From DTKD01 sp050948905 (lineage in GTDB: Bacteria; Armatimonadota; UBA5829), in NCBI GenBank assembly GCA_050948905.1, contig JBMNES010000001.1:434001-498000 (forward strand): a DNA stretch of 64,000 bases, in the 5' to 3' direction. Within the stretch, counting starts at the first letter, position 1. The number at the start of each line of letters is the position of its first letter. The position numbers were made by a program, and so were the translations under genes. Positions 49,969 through 59,121 of the stretch are shown here, one piece after another. The notes below the pieces were generated by a model. That model saw nothing but the letters and a program-made list of their open reading frames with translations. It was not told where the DNA came from and made no database searches.

Positions 49969-52900
49969 ATGCCGCTGTCGTCGTCAAAAATCTCAACGAT
50001 GCAGAAGATCGCGGAATTGGCCACTGCGCAAGAGCCGGCGGAGGAGAGGCTCAGGCGCATTCTCGATGTCGCTCGTGACGCATTGGGACTTTCGGCGATA
50101 TCTGTTGAGGTGACCCACGGAATTTCGGGGGAGACCCGCAGTTGGCATTCGAAAAACGGCGAACGTCGATCAGGTGACAGCGACGTGCATGTGCCTGTAA
50201 CGGCTCCCGATGGCTTTGACGCCAGAATAGTGGCTGATAACAATATTGCCGACGAGCCTCTTTTGCCTGTTTTGTCCTCTTTTGTGGGGGTGCTTCTTGA
50301 GAATATCACCCTCGGCGAATCCCTGGACGCCACCAATGCACTTGCCCGAAAGCGGCTGCAGGAAATCGCGACGATTTACGATATCGGCAAAGCCATTGAC
50401 CCCGGCTGCGATAACACACTGCTGGATATGATTGTCTCCAAGGCGGCAGCGGTTATGGATGGGCAGACGTGTTCGTTGATGATGCGAGACCCTGTGGATG
50501 GGATGCTGGTTATCAAGGCCAGCTTTGGACTGAGCGCCGATATTGTTAAGGGCGCTAAGGTCGGCCTGGGAGAAGGCATCGTCGGCAGGGTGGCGCAGAC
50601 AGGACAGCCGACCCTTATCCACGACGTAAGTTCGGACCCGAGATTTGAAAACGCCGTGCGACCGCGATCGGGTGTCAGTGGGTCTATGTGTGTCCCTTTG
50701 CGAGGGGAAGACGGCGTTATAACCGGCGTGTTGAGTATTCGCAGACATTATCCGAAACCGCCTTTTGATGAAGATGACCTGAAACTGTTCGGCGTCTTTG
50801 CCACGCACGCCGCGCTGGCAATTTCCAGCCGCAACCTGTATAGTCGCCTGCATCGTAAAGTGCAGGAGATGTCCACCATATCTGACGTGCTTCGATCGAT
50901 AAACTCCACGCTGGATTTGGAATATGTGCTGAATCAGATATTGGAGAGCATTACGGCGGTGGTGGGCTTCGATCGCTGCTGTGTGTATCTGCTGGATTCT
51001 CGGTCTGGTGAATTGGTTCTGCAAGCCCAGCGTGGATATAGCGACCTGGATAAAATCCCTAAGACGATACGATTCGACGAGGGCGTAGTTGGGTTGTCTG
51101 CCAGAGAGCGAATACCGATTTTTTCTCAGGGCACGCCGGTCGATTGCGATGAATCCCCATTTTCGGGGCAGTGCCTTGTCGCGCCGATTGTGGTTCGGGA
51201 CAGGTCTATCGGGGTAGTCGTGGTGGATAGTTGCACGGAGGAATGTCGTATTGAGCCTCACGATGTAGATCTGCTGGCGACATTCGTCAGTCAGGCCGGA
51301 ATTGCTGTAGAAAACGCGCGGCTGTATGAGGCTATGGAGGAGAAGTACGCCGAGCTTAACGTGCTTTATGAGCAGAGCAAGGGGATTAGTGCGGCGTGTG
51401 GGCTGGATAGCGCGGCTCAGATGCTGGTGACGACCGCCTCTAAAGTTGTTGAATGTGATGGAGCGGGTTTGCTGCTGCTTGATCCCAAGCGGGATAAACT
51501 CAACCTTCAGGCGGCATCCGGTAATTTGTCTGATATGGCTGGTTCGATTCGGAACACCATAGGCGATGATGAGTGCGTGGATTTCGTTCGCAATCAGAAA
51601 GCCCCGATTATCACAACCTCAGCCAGCCCAGAAAGGCAGACTGGCCCGGTTGCCGATATGTTAAACGCGCTTGCCGCCACCAATTCAAACCTTATGATCG
51701 TGCCTCTAATTGCGGAGGATACCCCGATTGGAGCTTTGGCGCTGATCCGCAGTCGCAGCGAGCAATTTTTGCCCGGAGAACTGCAACTCGCCTCGATAGT
51801 GGCCTCACACGCAGCTACTGTGCTTAAAAATGCTATTGCTTATGAGCAGAAAATCCAGCAGAAGGTGCTGGAATTGACCGCGTTATACGAGTTTTCCAGG
51901 CGCATAAGCGCGGCCGGAAGCCTGTCGCAGGCCCTGGACTCGATATTGGCGATGGTAGCTGATCTGGTGGATTACGACGAGTCGTTTATTTACGCTGTCG
52001 ATCACGAGAGTCAGATGGCTAGCGTGAAGGCGTCGTTGTTCAGAGGCAAGACGGAAAATACGCCGAGCGAGGAACCGCTTGATGGCAACAGTATAATCTC
52101 CTGGACGACCCGTGAACGAAAGGCAATCGTCTCCCCGGATATTACTCACGATCCACGGTTCGAAAGCCTGCAGACAAACGATAGACCTGTAAGGTCGTTG
52201 ATGTCGATACCTCTTATAGTGCAGGACGAGGTAGTCGGGATTCTCAATGTCCGCAGCTACAGCCCGAATATATATACCGAGGACGATGTTCGGGTGCTGT
52301 CGATTATCGCAAGCCAGGGGGCCGCGATTTATAAGGAGCTTGAAGCTCTTGCCGCTCTGACCAGCTACACTGACAACATCTTGAGCAGTATCGCGGCAGG
52401 CGTGGTGACACTGGATTATGATGGGGTTCTCTTGACTTGGAACGTCGCAGCGGAGAACATCGTAGGGCTGAGGGCGAGCCAAATAGAAGGATTGCATTAC
52501 GAAGATGTGCTGGATCGTCTGAAGATCACATCTGCCGATAAGGCGACGCTGCGGCAGGCGATAGAGAGTGTGCAATCGACGGGCGACACATATCAAGGCT
52601 ATAAACTGGCGTTTCACCCAGAAAAGCGCGGCGAGGTGTATGTCAACCTCAGTATATCGCAGCTTCTGAATAATGCTGGCGAGCAGCTTGGGCTGGTTTT
52701 GATCTTTGAAGACATAACCCGCGAGATGAAAATGGAAAACGAGTTCCGTCGAATGGGAGAGCTTGCCGCCATTGGTCAACTCGCAGCCAGCATCGCTCAC
52801 GAACTGAGAAATCCGCTTAGCTCAATTAAAGGCGCGGCGCAGTATTTGAGCAACGAGTATGCAGACGAAGAGGCGATAGTGGAGTTCCTCGGCATAATCG

Positions 52901-53505
52901 TCGATGAAGTAAATGGACTTAACAAACTGACCACGGAATTTTTGGAGTATGGCAGGCCGATGCAGCTTGAGCTGAAGCCTGTTTCGCTGAACTCTGTTGT
53001 CAATAAGACGCTGCAGTTGATGAACGTGCATTTGAAAAATAATAATGTCGGTGTGCAAACGCAGCTTGACGAGACAATACCACAGATTAAAGCCGATGAA
53101 GGCAAGCTTGATCAGGTTCTGAGAAATATCATAATCAACTCCCTGCAGGCTATGCCGGAGGGCGGATTGCTGACAGTGAAGACTGGTCGCGCGCCGGCGG
53201 GCGGAGCGTATGTCACGGTGGCGGACAACGGAACGGGCATATCGGCCGATAAGCTGGAGCGTATTTTTGTGCCGTTCTTTACCACAAAGACTAAAGGGAC
53301 AGGCCTTGGATTGAGCGTGGTGCACAAAATCATCGAAAATCACGGCGGCACAATAGAAGTGAACAGCGAAACAGACAAAGGCTCGACCTTTACGATAGTC
53401 CTGCCCGCTGATGGCGCCAGAGCCCCAATCGGCGTCGAAGAACTCGACCAGACCCTGGAGAGACGGATGTCCAGCAAACTCCGCGACGGCACAGACTTCA
53501 AATAG
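49969..53505 (+). CDS. Soluble multi-GAF, PAS histidine kinase
   Basis: 1178 residues with no membrane segment. Five GAF-type modules in a row: a weak one about 15-125, then about 135-285 (GLGEGIVGRVAQTGQPTLI), 300-450 (FDEGVVGLSAR), 460-620 and 635-785 (MSIPLIVQDEVVGILNV). A PAS domain about 805-915 (VTLDYDGVLLTWN) follows, then the HisKA dimer with His944 in SIAHELRNPL and an ATPase domain with N-box NIIINSLQAMPEGG, DNGTGIS and GTGLGLSVVHKI. It is an NtrB-like cytoplasmic sensor kinase. A sigma54-type response regulator follows 84 bases downstream and is very likely its partner. Confidence 0.93.
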   Translation: MPLSSSKISTMQKIAELATAQEPAEERLRRILDVARDALGLSAISVEVTHGISGETRSWHSKNGERRSGDSDVHVPVTAPDGFDARIVADNNIADEPLLPVLSSFVGVLLENITLGESLDATNALARKRLQEIATIYDIGKAIDPGCDNTLLDMIVSKAAAVMDGQTCSLMMRDPVDGMLVIKASFGLSADIVKGAKVGLGEGIVGRVAQTGQPTLIHDVSSDPRFENAVRPRSGVSGSMCVPLRGEDGVITGVLSIRRHYPKPPFDEDDLKLFGVFATHAALAISSRNLYSRLHRKVQEMSTISDVLRSINSTLDLEYVLNQILESITAVVGFDRCCVYLLDSRSGELVLQAQRGYSDLDKIPKTIRFDEGVVGLSARERIPIFSQGTPVDCDESPFSGQCLVAPIVVRDRSIGVVVVDSCTEECRIEPHDVDLLATFVSQAGIAVENARLYEAMEEKYAELNVLYEQSKGISAACGLDSAAQMLVTTASKVVECDGAGLLLLDPKRDKLNLQAASGNLSDMAGSIRNTIGDDECVDFVRNQKAPIITTSASPERQTGPVADMLNALAATNSNLMIVPLIAEDTPIGALALIRSRSEQFLPGELQLASIVASHAATVLKNAIAYEQKIQQKVLELTALYEFSRRISAAGSLSQALDSILAMVADLVDYDESFIYAVDHESQMASVKASLFRGKTENTPSEEPLDGNSIISWTTRERKAIVSPDITHDPRFESLQTNDRPVRSLMSIPLIVQDEVVGILNVRSYSPNIYTEDDVRVLSIIASQGAAIYKELEALAALTSYTDNILSSIAAGVVTLDYDGVLLTWNVAAENIVGLRASQIEGLHYEDVLDRLKITSADKATLRQAIESVQSTGDTYQGYKLAFHPEKRGEVYVNLSISQLLNNAGEQLGLVLIFEDITREMKMENEFRRMGELAAIGQLAASIAHELRNPLSSIKGAAQYLSNEYADEEAIVEFLGIIVDEVNGLNKLTTEFLEYGRPMQLELKPVSLNSVVNKTLQLMNVHLKNNNVGVQTQLDETIPQIKADEGKLDQVLRNIIINSLQAMPEGGLLTVKTGRAPAGGAYVTVADNGTGISADKLERIFVPFFTTKTKGTGLGLSVVHKIIENHGGTIEVNSETDKGSTFTIVLPADGARAPIGVEELDQTLERRMSSKLRDGTDFK

Positions 53506-53553
53506 ACTCTTCTGAGAATGCGTCACTGATGTCATAACGTGAGCTGGGTTTAT

Positions 53554-53582
53554 TTCACGTTCGAGCTCAGGTATGGTATGAT
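53554..53582 (+). promoter_or_regulatory. Candidate promoter giving a leaderless regulator mRNA
   Basis: TTCACG (53554-53559), 17-base spacer, TATGAT (53577-53582) with TGG before it (extended -10). The expected transcript start falls on or next to the regulator's ATG at 53589. No Shine-Dalgarno sequence is present. Confidence 0.4.
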
Positions 53583-53588
53583 TCAAGT

Positions 53589-54797
53589 ATGAGAAAGAAG
53601 ACCGCAAATATCCTCGTAGTCGACGATGAGCCGAACATCCGGCGTGTTTTGGAGGCTGTCCTGGCCAAAGAAGGCCACAATGTGCAAGTGGCGGAGAATG
53701 GCAGGAAGGGTCAGGAGATAATCGCAGCGGATGATTCAATAGATATCCTTATAAGTGACCTCATCATGCCGGATATCAACGGCATTGAGCTTCTTGAGGC
53801 AGCCAAAGAGATTAACCCGGACCTGTCGGTGTTGATGATAACCGCACACGGAACTATAAAGAGCGCGGTGGATGCTATGAAACTCGGCGCTCTGGACTAC
53901 ATCACGAAACCATTTGACCTTGATGATATAAAACAGGTCGTCAAAAATGCCCTTACTCGTAAAAACATTAAGGAAGAAACTCCTGCAGCCCCGGCCGGCT
54001 CTAAAGGGGTCGTGGCCTGCGACAATATGATCGGCTCCAGCGAGTCGATGCTGGAAGTCTTTAAGATGGTCGACAGGATCAAAGACAGCCGCGCGACGGT
54101 GTTGATTCGTGGGGAAAGCGGCACCGGAAAGGAAGGGATAGCGCGGGCGTTGCATTATAGCTCGGTTCGTTCTAAACAGCCGTTTGTGCCTGTCGCCTGC
54201 GTGGCGCTTTCGGAGCAGCTTCTGCAAAGCGAGTTGTTCGGCCACGAGAAAGGCTCGTTTACCGGGGCGATTGCCCGCAAAAAGGGCAGATTCGAGCTTG
54301 CTAATCAGGGGACGCTGTTTCTCGACGAGATCGGGGACATTCCTCCGACTGTTCAGATGATGCTTCTGAGGGTGATCCAGGAGCGGGAGTTTGAGAGGGT
54401 CGGCGGAGATGAGACTATCCGAGTCGATGTGCGGCTGGTGACGGCGACTAATCAGAACCTGGAGAAACTGGTGGAAGAAGGCAAGTTCCGAGAGGATTTA
54501 TTCTATAGGCTGCAGGTTATCACTGTCCACACGCCACCTCTGCGAGAGCGCCTCGACGACATACCCGCGCTGGTCGAAAGATTTATAGGGATGTATGCTC
54601 CTGATAACGGAAAGCAAGTCGAGGGGGCGGATTCGGAGACGTTAGAGATATTCAACCGATATCAATGGCCTGGCAACGTGCGCGAGCTGGAAAACGCTGT
54701 CGAACGAGCGATCGTGCTGGCTGATCCCGGGGCGAAGTTGATTACGGCTGATCTTCTCCCCACAGAGATGCTGCGGGAAATCTCGGCGAAGGCATAA
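53589..54797 (+). CDS. Sigma54-type response regulator lacking a DNA-binding domain
   Basis: 402 residues. Receiver domain with Asp57 as phosphoacceptor (ISDLIMPDI) and KPF Lys; AAA+ domain with GESGTGKEGIARAL (Walker A), GSFTGA (222-227, the loop that contacts sigma54), GTLFLDEIGDIP (Walker B) and WPGNVRELENAVERA. The protein ends about 25 residues later (LPTEMLREISAKA) where NtrC relatives have a Fis-type helix-turn-helix. It is therefore either a DNA-independent sigma54 activator such as FlgR-like proteins or a truncated gene. Its partner kinase is directly upstream. No sigma54 (rpoN) gene or clear -24/-12 site was seen in the window. Confidence 0.9.
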   Translation: MRKKTANILVVDDEPNIRRVLEAVLAKEGHNVQVAENGRKGQEIIAADDSIDILISDLIMPDINGIELLEAAKEINPDLSVLMITAHGTIKSAVDAMKLGALDYITKPFDLDDIKQVVKNALTRKNIKEETPAAPAGSKGVVACDNMIGSSESMLEVFKMVDRIKDSRATVLIRGESGTGKEGIARALHYSSVRSKQPFVPVACVALSEQLLQSELFGHEKGSFTGAIARKKGRFELANQGTLFLDEIGDIPPTVQMMLLRVIQEREFERVGGDETIRVDVRLVTATNQNLEKLVEEGKFREDLFYRLQVITVHTPPLRERLDDIPALVERFIGMYAPDNGKQVEGADSETLEIFNRYQWPGNVRELENAVERAIVLADPGAKLITADLLPTEMLREISAKA

Positions 54798-54811
54798 ACC
54801 CCACAGACGCG

Positions 54812-54846
54812 CTGAAAGCCCGCAGAACAATGCCGCGGGCTTTCAG
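54812..54846 (+). terminator. Terminator-like hairpin after the sigma54-type regulator
   Basis: Perfect 12-bp stem CTGAAAGCCCGC/GCGGGCTTTCAG closing an 11-base loop, 15 bases past the stop codon; the tail is not T-rich but the stem itself ends in TTTCAG. Confidence 0.7.
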
Positions 54847-54933
54847 GCAGGATGACTTGGGCGAGTCTGTGTTTACTATACCCCTGCTCCCCATCGTCCA
54901 AACACTAGAGCCGACACAAAAACAAGAAATATT

Positions 54934-55680
54934 TTATGCAGCTATTTTCTGCACGTTTTTCACCTCACCAGAGAGGCTGATAGTCACTACTTCAATGGGA
55001 ATTGACTTGCCAGACGCGATAGTGGCCATCTGAACCAACCGCAGCAACCCGGAGCAGCACGGAACCTCCATCTGAAGCACGGTGATGCTGTTGATGGAAT
55101 TGCCGCTGAAAATCGTCTCCAACTTCTCGGCATACATCCCGACATCGTCGAACTTCGGGCAGCCAGTCACCACGGTCTTGCCGCGCATATAATCCGGATG
55201 CATACCGCCATAGGCGAACGGAACACAGTCTGCCGCTATCAACAGATCGGCGTTCTCGAAGTAGCTGGCGTTGGGATTGACCAGATACAGCTTGACCGGC
55301 CACTGCCTTAGCTCGCTGGGGATGCTGGCTTCCTGAGTAGGTTGCTGTTGCTGTGTCGCTTCCTTCGTGCGATCCAGCGTCATCCTCATGGAAGGACAAA
55401 CAAAGCCTGTTGGAATCTGCTGGGCTTTCTTTTGAGCGGAGACGTGTGCCATCGCAGCTTCCTCATCAAATTCGGCGGCCTCGCGGGTCTCTATTGTGAT
55501 AGCTCCCTGCGGACAGTCGCCGATGCAAGCCCCAAGGCCGTCGCAGTAGGTCTCCGATACCAATTTCGCTTTTCCATCAATTATCTTCAAAGCACCTTCA
55601 GCACACGCAGTGACGCACTGCCCGCATCCGTCGCAGAGTTCTTCGTCTATTTTTATAATCTGTCTGACTTTCGTTGACAT
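54934..55680 (-). CDS. 4Fe-4S ferredoxin with C-terminal domain
   Basis: Start chosen at ATG 55680 (AGGAGG six bases upstream). 248 residues. Two ferredoxin cluster sites near the N-terminus: CDGCGQCVTAC and CDGLGACIGDCPQG, where the second has a widened first spacing. A Gln/Thr-rich linker follows (about 110-125), then a domain with LLIAADCVPFAYGG, VVTGCPKFDD and MEVPCCSGLL, with conserved Cys residues. Proteins of this layout are common in anaerobes and associated with electron transfer; the partner enzyme is not encoded next door. The gene is convergent with the regulator gene. Confidence 0.8.
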   Translation of the reverse strand: MSTKVRQIIKIDEELCDGCGQCVTACAEGALKIIDGKAKLVSETYCDGLGACIGDCPQGAITIETREAAEFDEEAAMAHVSAQKKAQQIPTGFVCPSMRMTLDRTKEATQQQQPTQEASIPSELRQWPVKLYLVNPNASYFENADLLIAADCVPFAYGGMHPDYMRGKTVVTGCPKFDDVGMYAEKLETIFSGNSINSITVLQMEVPCCSGLLRLVQMATIASGKSIPIEVVTISLSGEVKNVQKIAA

Positions 55681-55820
55681 TATCATCCTCCTGGGTTATG
55701 GGGTGTAGCTTACATTGTTATTCTACAGGAGGCCACGGGGGTCTTCTTTGACACATATCAAAAGTGGATTTATTTTAATTCGGAGGTTGCCGCGTATCCA
55801 GGCAACCGATAACTGTGAGA

Positions 55821-55889
55821 CAACCGTCAACCAAAAAGCAGATTTCTCGCTGCGCTCGAAATGACGTGGGGGGCTGCGCTCGAAATGAC
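55821..55889. repeat. CAACCGT pair and dispersed repeat copies
   Basis: CAACCGTCAACCAAAAA, then GATTTCTCGCTGCGCTCGAA plus ATGAC (55841-55865) and a partial second copy CTGCGCTCGAAATGAC (55874-55889). This fills most of the 263-base gap between the ferredoxin and acyltransferase genes; no gene is seen there. Confidence 0.7.
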
Positions 55890-55943
55890 GGAGGGGTTGG
55901 GCGCTTAAAATTACATAGAAATGTAGCGGTGCATGGCAGGCGC

Positions 55944-56546
55944 TTATTCTCTGTATTTGATTACCTTCGCCGGGGCGCCTACTGCTATCGCGTATTCTGG
56001 GATGTCTTTGGTGACTACGCTGTTGGCTCCGATTACGGCTCCTTTGCCGATCGTGACGCCGGGAGAGACGACAACGTTAATGCCTATCCAGCAATCTTCC
56101 CCGATACTGATGTCCCCGCCGTAGGTACCCTGCTGTGTGATAGTAATATCCCGGCGCTTGTAGGCGTGGGTAGTAGGGACAATATAGGCGTTGGGCGCGA
56201 TCCATGTGTCGCTGCCGATGGTGACTTTATACAAGCTGCTGCCGCCGATTCTGCACGGGCTTATAAGATTCACCCTGTCGCCGATTGTCAGCGTCCCCTC
56301 TATCTGACCATCATATATGCCGCAATCATCGCCTATAACGATCGGGCCTGTCCACGTGCTGAAACGCACACGAGAGAAATCTATTCTCGGTCGGCAGCCG
56401 ACACTCAGGTGCGGATTGCGAAGCTGAATCAGCCATATCCTGGACCGGGCATACGCTCGTCGAATCACTCGAGAGAGCAGGCAACGCTTTGGCCCAGTGG
56501 CACCTCGGTCGATTGGTCTCTGATTATCGTTAGATTGGCCGGTCAT
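55944..56546 (-). CDS. Hexapeptide-repeat acyltransferase
   Basis: Start placed at ATG 56546; the frame opens earlier but that part lies inside the pyrophosphatase gene end and the terminator. 200 residues. A basic, Arg-rich N-terminal segment is followed by hexapeptide repeats typical of left-handed beta-helix O-acetyltransferases (IGDDCGI, IGDRVNL, IGSDTWIAPNAYIVP, IGEDCWIGINVVVSPGVTIGKGAVIGANSVV) and the ending AVGAPAKVIK. A His in TTHAY is the probable catalytic base. It probably acetylates a sugar in a surface polymer. No ribosome-binding site is strong, so the start is uncertain. Confidence 0.8.
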   Translation of the reverse strand: MTGQSNDNQRPIDRGATGPKRCLLSRVIRRAYARSRIWLIQLRNPHLSVGCRPRIDFSRVRFSTWTGPIVIGDDCGIYDGQIEGTLTIGDRVNLISPCRIGGSSLYKVTIGSDTWIAPNAYIVPTTHAYKRRDITITQQGTYGGDISIGEDCWIGINVVVSPGVTIGKGAVIGANSVVTKDIPEYAIAVGAPAKVIKYRE

Positions 56547-56567
56547 AATTCTGCTTGGATTATACGC

Positions 56568-56599
56568 AAAGGGCAGGAGAATATGTTCCCCTGCCCTTT
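56568..56599. terminator. Bidirectional hairpin between hppA and the acyltransferase
   Basis: Perfect 10-bp stem AAAGGGCAGG/CCTGCCCTTT with T/A-rich flanks on both sides. On the minus strand it follows hppA by 27 bases and serves as its terminator. Confidence 0.75.
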
Positions 56600-56625
56600 T
56601 ATTATGGTCAGTTTCAGAGTCGGCC

Positions 56626-59121
56626 TCAGACAGAAACCTTCTCTTTAACTTTGCCAGAAGTAGCAGCGGCGTCGTCCTGAACGTCCAGTCCGCCGCGCTT
56701 GCTCCACATCGTAGCGCCAACCAGAGCGATCACAGCAACCGCCACGATAGCGACACGAGCGGCAGTGGGCATCGGATGGATGGCAATAGGCGCGACCAGA
56801 ACCGCAACCAGGTTCATAACCTTGATAAGCGGGTTAAGAGCCGGGCCAGCAGTGTCCTTGAACGGATCACCGACGGTGTCGCCGACTACTGTAGCCTTGT
56901 GCTCCTCGGTGCCCTTGCCGCCGAACATACCGTCTTCGATCTTCTTCTTCGCGTTGTCCCAGAGACCACCGGAGTTGGAAAGAAAGACAGCCATCAACTG
57001 GCCGGAGAGAATAGATCCAGCAAGGAATCCACCAAGTGCAGCAGCGCCTTCGAGGACGAACTTCTGGCCATCAATTAGCTGAACGTGCCCGCCGAAACCA
57101 AGGCCAAACGCGACCAGAATCGGTGCAGCAACGGCCAACACCGCCGGGCTGAGAAGCTCCTTCTGCGCAGCCGAGGTCGAGATATTGACGCACTTCTGAT
57201 AATCAGGCTTACCCTTGTCAGAACCGGAGCGCGGGTCGTAGTCCATAATGCCCACGATCTCGCGGAACTGTCGTCGCACTTCCTCGACAAGCTGGAAAGC
57301 AGCGCGGTTGACCGCGTTGATCGCAAATGAGCTGAACAGGAACGGTACAGCGCCGCCGATCAGCATGCCTATGAATACGACTGTCCAGTCGAGGCGAATA
57401 CCGATTTCGAGAAGCTGGGCATCTGCCATATATGACCTGAACAGAGCAACAGCAGCGATAACCGCCGTAGCGATAGCCAAACCCTTAGTAAGGGCCTTGG
57501 TGGTGTTTCCAACCGCGTCGAGCTTTGCCACGATCTTCTGAGCATCGCTGTCCTCGCCCGCATCTTTAAGCGCGCCGGACATCTCGAAGATACCATTGGC
57601 GTTGTCGGCAATCGGTCCATAGGTGTCCATAGCAAGCATGAAACCAGTGGTGGCCAGCAGACCCAGACCAGAGAGAGCGATACCGTAAGCAGCCATCTCT
57701 GCGTCGCCCTTGAAGAGAATCATAGAGCCAAGAATAGCACCGGAAATCGCAACAACAGACCACACGCTGGACTCAAGGCCAGCGCCGAAACCGGACAGGA
57801 TAACGGTCGCCGGACCTGTTTTACTGGCCTTCGCACATTCGGTGACAGGCTTCTTTTCGACCGCGGTGAAATGCTCGGTGAGTCTTTCGATAACCAGCGC
57901 GAGAATAATACCCATCAAGTTGGCCGTGGCGAATCTCCACCACTCGAACTTGCTGCCAATAGCGGCCTTTGCAGCGCCATCTACTTCGAAAATCCAGTAG
58001 GACAGGATGTAGAATCCGATTGTCGAAACAGCCGCAGATATCCAGTATCCGAAGTTGATCGGCTTCATCGGGTTCATATTCATATCATCGCTTCCCTTAA
58101 CGGAATAGATGCCGATAATGGACGCGATAACACCAATAGCTCTGATAAGCAGCGGGTAGACAACCAGCGTAAGGCCGATAGCTCCCAGGTTGAAATGAGT
58201 TGTAACTGCAGCGCCAAGAATGATAGCCGCTACCAGAGTAACTTCGTAGCTTTCGAAAACGTCCGCCGCCATACCGGCGCAGTCTCCGACGTTGTCACCG
58301 ACGTTGTCAGCGATAGTGGCAGCGTTTCGGGGATCGTCCTCAGGAATGCTCTGTTCGACCTTACCAACGAGGTCAGCTCCTACGTCCGCGGCCTTGGTAT
58401 AGATGCCTCCGCCGATCCTCATAAACAGAGCGGCCAAACACCCACCAAAACCGAAGCCGATAAGAACTTTCATCGACTCATTGCCAAATAGCCAGAACAC
58501 CAGGCACGCGCCCAACAGGCCCAGGCCAACAGTCGCCATACCGGATACGCCGCCAGCCCTGAACGCCACATAAAGAGCGTGCTTAAAGCTTCTCAGAGCC
58601 GCATTAGCCACGCGAACGTTCGCCCGCACAGCCATCATCATTCCGACCAAACCTGCGGTGTACGACGCAGCCACACCCAATACAAATGCAAGGCTAACGC
58701 CGACATAAATAGGAATGGCGTGGAAAACCCTGTCGGTTCCACCGAAGCCCTCGACGTTCTTATACATAAAGATCAGGCCGATAGCCAAAATGATCACGAA
58801 CCAGATCATCGTGGAGACCTGCTTTTTCAGATAGGCAGTGGCGCCTTCCTGAATGGCGGTTGCCACAGCGATCATACCCTTGGTGCCGGGGTCTTCTTTG
58901 TTGATCGCCACGAACCACTTCAACCCAAACGCCAGGCCAATCAGCGCACATATAAATACGGCAATCACCGACGGCCACATAATAGGCAGTTTCTCGAAAC
59001 GCTCAAGCGTAATCGCTTCGCTTGCAGATGCGACAGTCGGCAGCAGGCCGAGCAGGCCCGTCATCGCAAGTGCGAGCAGATAGCCGGCGCGCTTGCCGCT
59101 TCTCATTCGCTCACAGTGCAT
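56626..59121 (-). CDS. hppA: Membrane-bound proton-pumping pyrophosphatase
   Basis: Start chosen at ATG 59121; the frame opens at a TTG 36 bases earlier. 831 residues, about sixteen membrane segments. Diagnostic motifs: DVGADLVGKVE, the Asp-rich substrate loop IADNVGDNVGDCAGMAADVFESYE, and a third cytoplasmic loop near the end (DTVGDPFKDTAGPALNPLIK). The GNTTKA motif carries Lys where K+-dependent enzymes have Ala, so K+-independent H+ pumping is predicted from family knowledge. The N-terminus adds an apparent cleavable signal peptide (GYLLALAMTGLLGLLPTVASASEA) before the first usual membrane segment. It couples PPi hydrolysis to proton transport across the inner membrane. Confidence 0.95.
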   Translation of the reverse strand: MHCERMRSGKRAGYLLALAMTGLLGLLPTVASASEAITLERFEKLPIMWPSVIAVFICALIGLAFGLKWFVAINKEDPGTKGMIAVATAIQEGATAYLKKQVSTMIWFVIILAIGLIFMYKNVEGFGGTDRVFHAIPIYVGVSLAFVLGVAASYTAGLVGMMMAVRANVRVANAALRSFKHALYVAFRAGGVSGMATVGLGLLGACLVFWLFGNESMKVLIGFGFGGCLAALFMRIGGGIYTKAADVGADLVGKVEQSIPEDDPRNAATIADNVGDNVGDCAGMAADVFESYEVTLVAAIILGAAVTTHFNLGAIGLTLVVYPLLIRAIGVIASIIGIYSVKGSDDMNMNPMKPINFGYWISAAVSTIGFYILSYWIFEVDGAAKAAIGSKFEWWRFATANLMGIILALVIERLTEHFTAVEKKPVTECAKASKTGPATVILSGFGAGLESSVWSVVAISGAILGSMILFKGDAEMAAYGIALSGLGLLATTGFMLAMDTYGPIADNANGIFEMSGALKDAGEDSDAQKIVAKLDAVGNTTKALTKGLAIATAVIAAVALFRSYMADAQLLEIGIRLDWTVVFIGMLIGGAVPFLFSSFAINAVNRAAFQLVEEVRRQFREIVGIMDYDPRSGSDKGKPDYQKCVNISTSAAQKELLSPAVLAVAAPILVAFGLGFGGHVQLIDGQKFVLEGAAALGGFLAGSILSGQLMAVFLSNSGGLWDNAKKKIEDGMFGGKGTEEHKATVVGDTVGDPFKDTAGPALNPLIKVMNLVAVLVAPIAIHPMPTAARVAIVAVAVIALVGATMWSKRGGLDVQDDAAATSGKVKEKVSV

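Noticed and set aside
50170..53739. Several antisense frames of 300-363 codons opposite the multi-GAF kinase
   Set aside because: No recognised domain, unusual composition and no ribosome-binding sites; the + strand frame has a full histidine kinase.
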